Source: Niastella caeni
GTDB lineage: Bacteria > Bacteroidota > Bacteroidia > Chitinophagales > Chitinophagaceae
Direction: 5' to 3'
DNA length: 64,000 nucleotides
NCBI RefSeq assembly: GCF_004834005.1
Contig: NZ_STFF01000003.1
Span: forward strand, 682,001 to 746,000
In this document: piece after piece, positions 59,761 through 64,000 of the stretch
Layout: every line of letters starts with the position of its first letter
Position numbering within the stretch: the stretch's first letter is position 1
The notes under the pieces: model-generated
Seen by the model: only the letters and a program-made list of their open reading frames with translations
Database searches by the model: none
Told to the model about the DNA's origin: nothing
Program-made: the position numbers and the translations under genes

Positions 59761-62010
59761 ATGACCATTGCCTTTCCTCAAACGAGGCTGGCCATATTCT
59801 TATGGCTGGCCCTTTTTTCCTGTACTTCCCAAAAGTCGAACAATAAAGAGATGATCAGCCTGCTGTCAACGGTTGCAGCAAGCGAAAATTCAGTCAACAA
59901 CTCATTTGCATCGGAAACAAAGTATGCATTCTATGACTCGTTGTTGAAGAAGGCTGTTATTTACCCCGATTCGGCCACTGCCATTTATGGCATGGCCAAT
60001 ACCCTGCTGGAACTGGGACAGGAAGAGAAAGCCATTGTGCTTTTTGAAGGCCTGTTAAAAAGCCTGCCGCCCACCATGTTAACCAATCAAAAATTAATAA
60101 TGAAAAACCTGGCCATCGCTTACCTGCGGCTGGGCGAAAGAAAGAACTGTATTTACAATCATACCGGCGAGTCGTGCATTTATCCCATTGCCAACAAAGG
60201 GATCCATGTGAACAAACAGGGCGCGGAGAAAGCCATTGAACTGTATAAAGCCCTGCTGAAATACGACCCCTACGACATGGAATCGAAATGGTTGCTGAAC
60301 ATTGCCTACATGGCAACTGGTGAATACCCGCACCAGGTGCCGGCCCCTTTTTTACTGAGCTTACCCGGCGCCGATAGCAGCGTTGCCATAAAGCCATTTA
60401 CCGATCTTTCAGCCCGCGTTGGCCTCAATATAAAGAACCAGGCCGGCGGCAGTGTGGTTGATGATTTCAATAACGACGGCTACGCAGATCTCATCACCAG
60501 CAGTTGGTCGTTACAGGAGGGCATGCATTATTTCATTAATAATGGCAATGGCACCTTTTCAGACGCAGCTATTTCATCGGGGTTGAAAGATCTGACCGGC
60601 GGGCTGAATATGGTGCAAACCGATTACAACAACGATGGCTGGAAAGATATTTTTGTTTTGCGCGGCGCCTGGAAAGGGAAATTTGGGAAAGAACCTAACT
60701 CGCTATTAAAAAACAATGGCGATGGTACTTTTACCGATGTTACCAAAGAGGCCGGTCTGCTTTCCTTTCACCCTACCCAAACAGCCACCTGGGCCGACTT
60801 TAACAATGATGGCTGGCTGGATGTTTTTATTGGCAATGAATCATATGGTTACGATGATATCAACCCTTGCGAACTATACATTAATAATACAGACGGCACT
60901 TTTTCAGAAGCTACTGTCAAAGCAGGCTGCGACGTGGTCGCTTTTGTAAAAGGAGTTACCTCCGGTGATTATAATAACGACGGCTGGACAGACATTTTCA
61001 TTTCTACATTAAACGGCAAAAAAATACTGCTGAAAAATGAAGGCGTGGTGAATGGCTTCAATCATTTCAAAGATGTATCACTGAAAGCCGGTCTTGCCAA
61101 CAATAACACCGGCACCTTTACTACCTGGTTCTGGGATTACGATAACGATGGCTGGCTTGATATACTGGTATGCGGATATGAATTCACTAAATCGCTTGCC
61201 TGGTATTCGGCCGCACAGGCTGAGAATGCCCCTATTGGCAACTCAGGTAAAATATTCTTGTTCCGTAACAACCAGGATGGAACCTTTGAAGACGTATCGG
61301 AAAAATCAGGCCTGCATACCATTGCGTTTGCCATGGGCGGTAATTTCGGCGACATCGACAACGATGGCTATCTTGATTTTTACCTGGGCACCGGCAATCC
61401 GCAATACACTTCGCTTGTACCAAATAAAATGTTCAAAAATATCGCGGGCGCCCGGTTTGCCGACATTACCATTTCTGCGCGGGTAGGCAACCTGCAAAAA
61501 GGACATGGCGTTTCATTCATTGACCTGGATAATGATGGCGACCAGGATATTTATATTGATATGGGCGGCGCGTATGCAGGCGATGCGTATGAGAATGCCC
61601 TGTATGTAAATCCCGGGCAAAATAACAATCACCGCATCCTGTTCACGTTTCAGGGCAATCAATGCAACCGGGCAGCGATCGGCGCACGGATAAAAATAAC
61701 TTTTACAGAAAATGGCATGCAACGAACCATTTATCGCGATGTGAACTCAGGCGGAAGTTTTGGCGCCAACCCGCTCATGCAACATATTGGGACCGGCGCC
61801 GCTACGGTGGTGGATGAAGTAGTGATACAATGGCCAGGCACAAAAACCACACAAGTGTTCAAACAATTACCGGCCGATGTTGTTTATACCATCAAAGAAG
61901 GCAATCCAACTTTTACCACTACACGATTAAACAAATTCAATTTCAACAGCGTAACGCCCAATATTATCGACTGCTTTCCGGCAGCTAAAGCAGCAGTCGC
62001 CGGTAAATAA
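59761..62010 (+). CDS. CRTAC1-like FG-GAP/VCBS lipoprotein with TPR region and ASPIC/UnbV end
   Basis: 749 residues. Lipobox LALFSC with Cys21. The TPR-like helical part (about 50-190) has AIYGMANTLLELGQEEKAIVLFEGLL. The seven-bladed FG-GAP/VCBS propeller (about 210-610) has calcium loops DFNNDGYAD, DYNNDGWKD, DFNNDGWLD, DYNNDGWTD, DYDNDGWLD, DIDNDGYLD and DLDNDGDQD. The ASPIC/UnbV domain (about 640-710) has RAAIGARIKITF and RDVNSGGSFGANPLMQHIGTG. Surface-exposed and calcium-binding. The function of this family in Bacteroidota is unknown; homologues often accompany Sus genes. Confidence 0.92.
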   Translation: MTIAFPQTRLAIFLWLALFSCTSQKSNNKEMISLLSTVAASENSVNNSFASETKYAFYDSLLKKAVIYPDSATAIYGMANTLLELGQEEKAIVLFEGLLKSLPPTMLTNQKLIMKNLAIAYLRLGERKNCIYNHTGESCIYPIANKGIHVNKQGAEKAIELYKALLKYDPYDMESKWLLNIAYMATGEYPHQVPAPFLLSLPGADSSVAIKPFTDLSARVGLNIKNQAGGSVVDDFNNDGYADLITSSWSLQEGMHYFINNGNGTFSDAAISSGLKDLTGGLNMVQTDYNNDGWKDIFVLRGAWKGKFGKEPNSLLKNNGDGTFTDVTKEAGLLSFHPTQTATWADFNNDGWLDVFIGNESYGYDDINPCELYINNTDGTFSEATVKAGCDVVAFVKGVTSGDYNNDGWTDIFISTLNGKKILLKNEGVVNGFNHFKDVSLKAGLANNNTGTFTTWFWDYDNDGWLDILVCGYEFTKSLAWYSAAQAENAPIGNSGKIFLFRNNQDGTFEDVSEKSGLHTIAFAMGGNFGDIDNDGYLDFYLGTGNPQYTSLVPNKMFKNIAGARFADITISARVGNLQKGHGVSFIDLDNDGDQDIYIDMGGAYAGDAYENALYVNPGQNNNHRILFTFQGNQCNRAAIGARIKITFTENGMQRTIYRDVNSGGSFGANPLMQHIGTGAATVVDEVVIQWPGTKTTQVFKQLPADVVYTIKEGNPTFTTTRLNKFNFNSVTPNIIDCFPAAKAAVAGK

Positions 62011-62013
62011 CAT

Positions 62014-62053
62014 AACCCGCCGGAATTTTACAAACTTCCGGCGGGTTTATTTT
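62014..62053 (+). terminator. Intrinsic terminator after the FG-GAP gene
   Basis: Perfect 12-bp stem, AACCCGCCGGAA (62014-62025) with TTCCGGCGGGTT (62036-62047), 10-nt loop, then TATTTTAATG. It starts 4 bp after the stop codon. Confidence 0.85.
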
Positions 62054-62447
62054 AATGTTGTATGAGCGTTTGCAAAAACCTGTTTAATTTATCCATCAAC
62101 CAGGCTGATTTCCACTTCTTTACAATTGCTAAACAGTAACCTCACCGAAAATTGGCAAAACTATTGCTATGTTATGCCTGGATACGGGATCGTACCTATC
62201 TGAGAACACATACATGCCATTACGGTCCCCTGCAATATCTACAACCAACCTGATTAGTTCCTAAGAAATACAGGCGCTATTAATTTTTTAATAGCATGCA
62301 CTGTTAACTTCCGTTTTCACCCTACTTTAATAATTTTGTACCGGGCTATGTTGCACGGATAACTTATTTCAAAAAAAGGAAAACCTGGCTGCACGTTAAA
62401 CTTGTGCGACCAACATGTATCCAATGTAAAATTATTAACAGCAATTT
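62054..62447. other. Intergenic region before the CheY-like gene
   Basis: No gene is supported. A TAATTTTG -7-like box lies at 62331-62338. Nothing else is recognised. Confidence 0.45.
62331..62338 (+). promoter_or_regulatory. Possible -7 box TAATTTTG
   Basis: Matches the Bacteroidota TAnnTTTG consensus about 110 bp before the ATG at 62448. The upstream -33 box is not a clean TTTG. Confidence 0.3.
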
Positions 62448-62870
62448 ATGCATCGTGAACCAACGACCATATTATATATAGATGACGACCAGGATGATCT
62501 GTTGATCTTTGAAGAATCGGTGAGCACTTTATATCCTGCGGTTACTTTATATAAAGCACAAAGCAGTGAAGCGGGGATGAATATTTTAAATAAACTGGAA
62601 TCGGAAAGAAAACCATTTCCTTCGCTGATCATGATAGACATGAATATGCCTAAAATGAATGGCCGGGAAACCCTGCAGCACATACGAAATAATAAAAAAT
62701 GGCAGCATATTCCGGTTGCCATATTTACAACTTCCGCGAACAAAGAGGATATTGAGTTTTGCAGGAATTACGGCTCAGCCTGTATTACCAAACCCATGAA
62801 CTTTACTGACTTCAGCCATGCGTTGCAAAAATTATTTAATCATTGTAATATTCACTTCAGCGAGAAGTAA
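62448..62870 (+). CDS. Single-domain CheY-like response regulator
   Basis: 140 residues, one REC domain and no output domain. Acidic pocket IDDDQDD (11-17), phospho-acceptor Asp64 in LIMIDMNMPKMNGRE, conserved Thr/Ser in AIFTTSANKED and Lys115 in SACITKPMNF. The DDxDD-rich start and the NMPKMNG block resemble the RcpA-type regulators that partner bacteriophytochrome-like or hybrid kinases. No kinase lies in the window on this side, so the partner is unknown. Confidence 0.92.
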   Translation: MHREPTTILYIDDDQDDLLIFEESVSTLYPAVTLYKAQSSEAGMNILNKLESERKPFPSLIMIDMNMPKMNGRETLQHIRNNKKWQHIPVAIFTTSANKEDIEFCRNYGSACITKPMNFTDFSHALQKLFNHCNIHFSEK

Positions 62871-63397
62871 ATGGCGAGCAGCAAGTGGGGAGCAAGCTTT
62901 TGGTTCTTAGTTCACCGGCGCCCCATGTCCTGTTGTTGGCCGGATCGCGCATTCCAGCTAGTAAATAATTGTTCATTCCCTGCAATAAATTCTTCTTTGG
63001 TTTTGCATTCCCACAAACCGAGATCAACTTCATAAGCCGGTCATCTTTTACCACGTTGCACCTCTTGCAATCTGGGATGCACGCGCGCATGGTATTAATA
63101 TAATTGTATAGTAATATTTAATTAGCGATAACAAGCTAAACAAAACTTGCACTATTTAAACAAAATCAAAGACAAATTAATCTTTTTCAACCCAAAGTGT
63201 GCACTTTACAGGCCGATAAATTAAACCCTTTGTAAGCTTTTTACAGAAAAGGAAATAGATTTGGGAAGAAATTTTGGGATTTTGCGATTTCGGGATTTTG
63301 CGATTGTGAATGTTCGGGATTTCGAATAATAGCCTGAAGGTCATTCTGAGTGGAAATCTCAAAATCTCTAAATCACTAAATCAGCAATTGCCATCCA
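62871..63397. other. Intergenic region with an inverted GATTTNG element
   Basis: In these 527 bp, GCGAGCAGCAAGTGGGGAGC words (about 62874-62893) follow the CheY stop at once. The centre has no feature. The right end holds an inverted word element (63272-63390) reaching 8 bp before the DeoR start. Confidence 0.6.
63272..63390. repeat. Inverted GGGATTTTGCGATTT / AAATCTCAAAATC arrays
   Basis: Left arm 63272-63309 (GATTTTGCGATTTCGG words) and right arm 63353-63390 (AAATCTCTAAATCACTAAATC). Same family as 13526-13619. Confidence 0.8.
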
Positions 63398-64000
63398 ATG
63401 ACCATCACCGACAGACACCAACTCATTATCCAGAAATTACAGGAACAGGGCCGGGTAGATATCCAGGAACTCAGCGAAGCATTGCAGGTTTCCGGCGTTA
63501 CCATTCGAAAAGACCTGAAACTGCTGGAAGAAAAGAACCTGTTGTTCCGCACCAAGGGCGGCGGTTCTATCAATAACCCGTATGCCGTGGAGCACACGAT
63601 CAATGAGAAGGAGTTCATCAATGCCGGTCAAAAGAAGAAGATTGCGAAAGCGGCGCTTACCCTGCTTAGTCAGCATGATTCCATCATTATTGGTTCCGGC
63701 ACTACTGTATTTGAACTGGCGCAGGCGTTGTATCCTTCCAAACATATTACGGTTATAACACCGGCGCTGCGGGTAGCGTTGGAATTATGCAACCGGCCCA
63801 ATATTGATATTCTGCAAATAGGCGGATTGATCCATCATAGTTCCGCATCGGCAGCCGGCGCTTTTGGCGAACGATTGCTCGAAGATATTTCCTGCGGCTT
63901 ATTGTTCCTGGGTGTTGATGGTATTGAACCCGAATTTGGATTAAGCATCACGAACCTCGCCGAAGCGAGCCTCGATAAAAAAATGGTCCAGGTAGCGCAA
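63398..64000 (+). CDS. DeoR/GlpR-family transcriptional regulator, 3' end beyond the window
   Basis: 201 codons are visible and the frame is open at the edge; full family length is about 250. An N-terminal DeoR winged helix (MTITDRHQLIIQKLQEQGRVDIQELSEALQVSGVTIRKDLKLLEEK) is followed by the sugar-phosphate-sensing DeoR-C domain with IIGSGTTVFELAQAL and LLFLGVDGIEPEFGLS. Such repressors respond to phosphorylated sugars and often control neighbouring sugar genes, which would lie to the right. The start ATG follows a repeat arm by 7 bp. Confidence 0.93.
   Translation, partial: MTITDRHQLIIQKLQEQGRVDIQELSEALQVSGVTIRKDLKLLEEKNLLFRTKGGGSINNPYAVEHTINEKEFINAGQKKKIAKAALTLLSQHDSIIIGSGTTVFELAQALYPSKHITVITPALRVALELCNRPNIDILQIGGLIHHSSASAAGAFGERLLEDISCGLLFLGVDGIEPEFGLSITNLAEASLDKKMVQVAQ

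Noticed and set aside
1..64000. Mobile elements, prophage, tRNA or rRNA genes
   Set aside because: I found no transposase, integrase or phage structural gene and no tRNA- or rRNA-like segment.

Overview
The window reads as chromosomal DNA of a soil-type Bacteroidota, most likely family Chitinophagaceae (Niastella/Chitinophaga-like). The grounds are three SusC/SusD systems under ECF sigma/FecR control, STN-domain SusC receptors, several GH families in lipoprotein-rich operons, LytS/LytTR regulators, and intergenic DNA full of short-word repeats. I see no rRNA, tRNA, phage, IS element or CRISPR array. The species assignment is inference.

Layout. (1) 1-2751, minus strand: an ECF sigma factor and a TonB-dependent receptor cut by the left edge. 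(2) 3056-5158: a MoaD/ThiS-like protein and an Asp-box (BNR) protein, separated by a 309-bp tandem repeat. (3) 5391-12310, PUL A, plus strand: FecR, SusC, SusD, without its own sigma gene; an ECF sigma gene with a GTG start lies beyond a terminator at 12952. (4) 13635-18922: an HD hydrolase, a LytS-type kinase with a LytTR regulator, SurE, and a diacylglycerol-kinase-like protein. (5) 33795-19015, PUL B, minus strand: sigma, FecR, SusC, SusD, two surface lipoproteins (DUF4959/5000-like and DUF4998-like), a GH89 alpha-N-acetylglucosaminidase and two GH29 alpha-L-fucosidases. (6) 53710-34042, PUL C, minus strand: sigma, FecR, SusC, SusD, a TIG+NHL lipoprotein, two tandem beta-helix lipoproteins, a Tat-exported GH109, a GH123-like protein, a double SGNH esterase and a second GH89. 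(7) 54146-58567: a REC-CRP fusion regulator and an FAD/Fe-S dehydrogenase of the D-lactate dehydrogenase type. (8) 59124-64000: an unknown membrane-anchored small protein, an FG-GAP/ASPIC lipoprotein, a CheY-like protein and a DeoR-family regulator cut by the right edge.

How the genes work together. PULs B and C lie head to tail and carry complementary exo-enzymes (alpha-fucose, alpha-GlcNAc, alpha-GalNAc, beta-GalNAc, ester removal). They look like one machine for a complex fucosylated amino-sugar glycan. Both sigma promoter regions carry LacI/PurR-like operators (CGCAAACG core). A similar site precedes the second fucosidase, and a diverged one precedes the 59124 operon, so a trans-acting LacI-type regulator may link them.

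The most unusual signal is the repeat architecture. Many genes are followed, within a few bases of the stop codon and sometimes overlapping it, by an array of degenerate 7-10 nt words. The reverse-complement array often sits just before the next start codon. The word differs from gap to gap, but the geometry recurs. The same words also occur in frame inside proteins: two FecR paralogues at one site, the tail of an ECF sigma factor, and the N-terminus of a SusC. This resembles the in-frame palindromic elements of Rickettsia, but built from variable word arrays.
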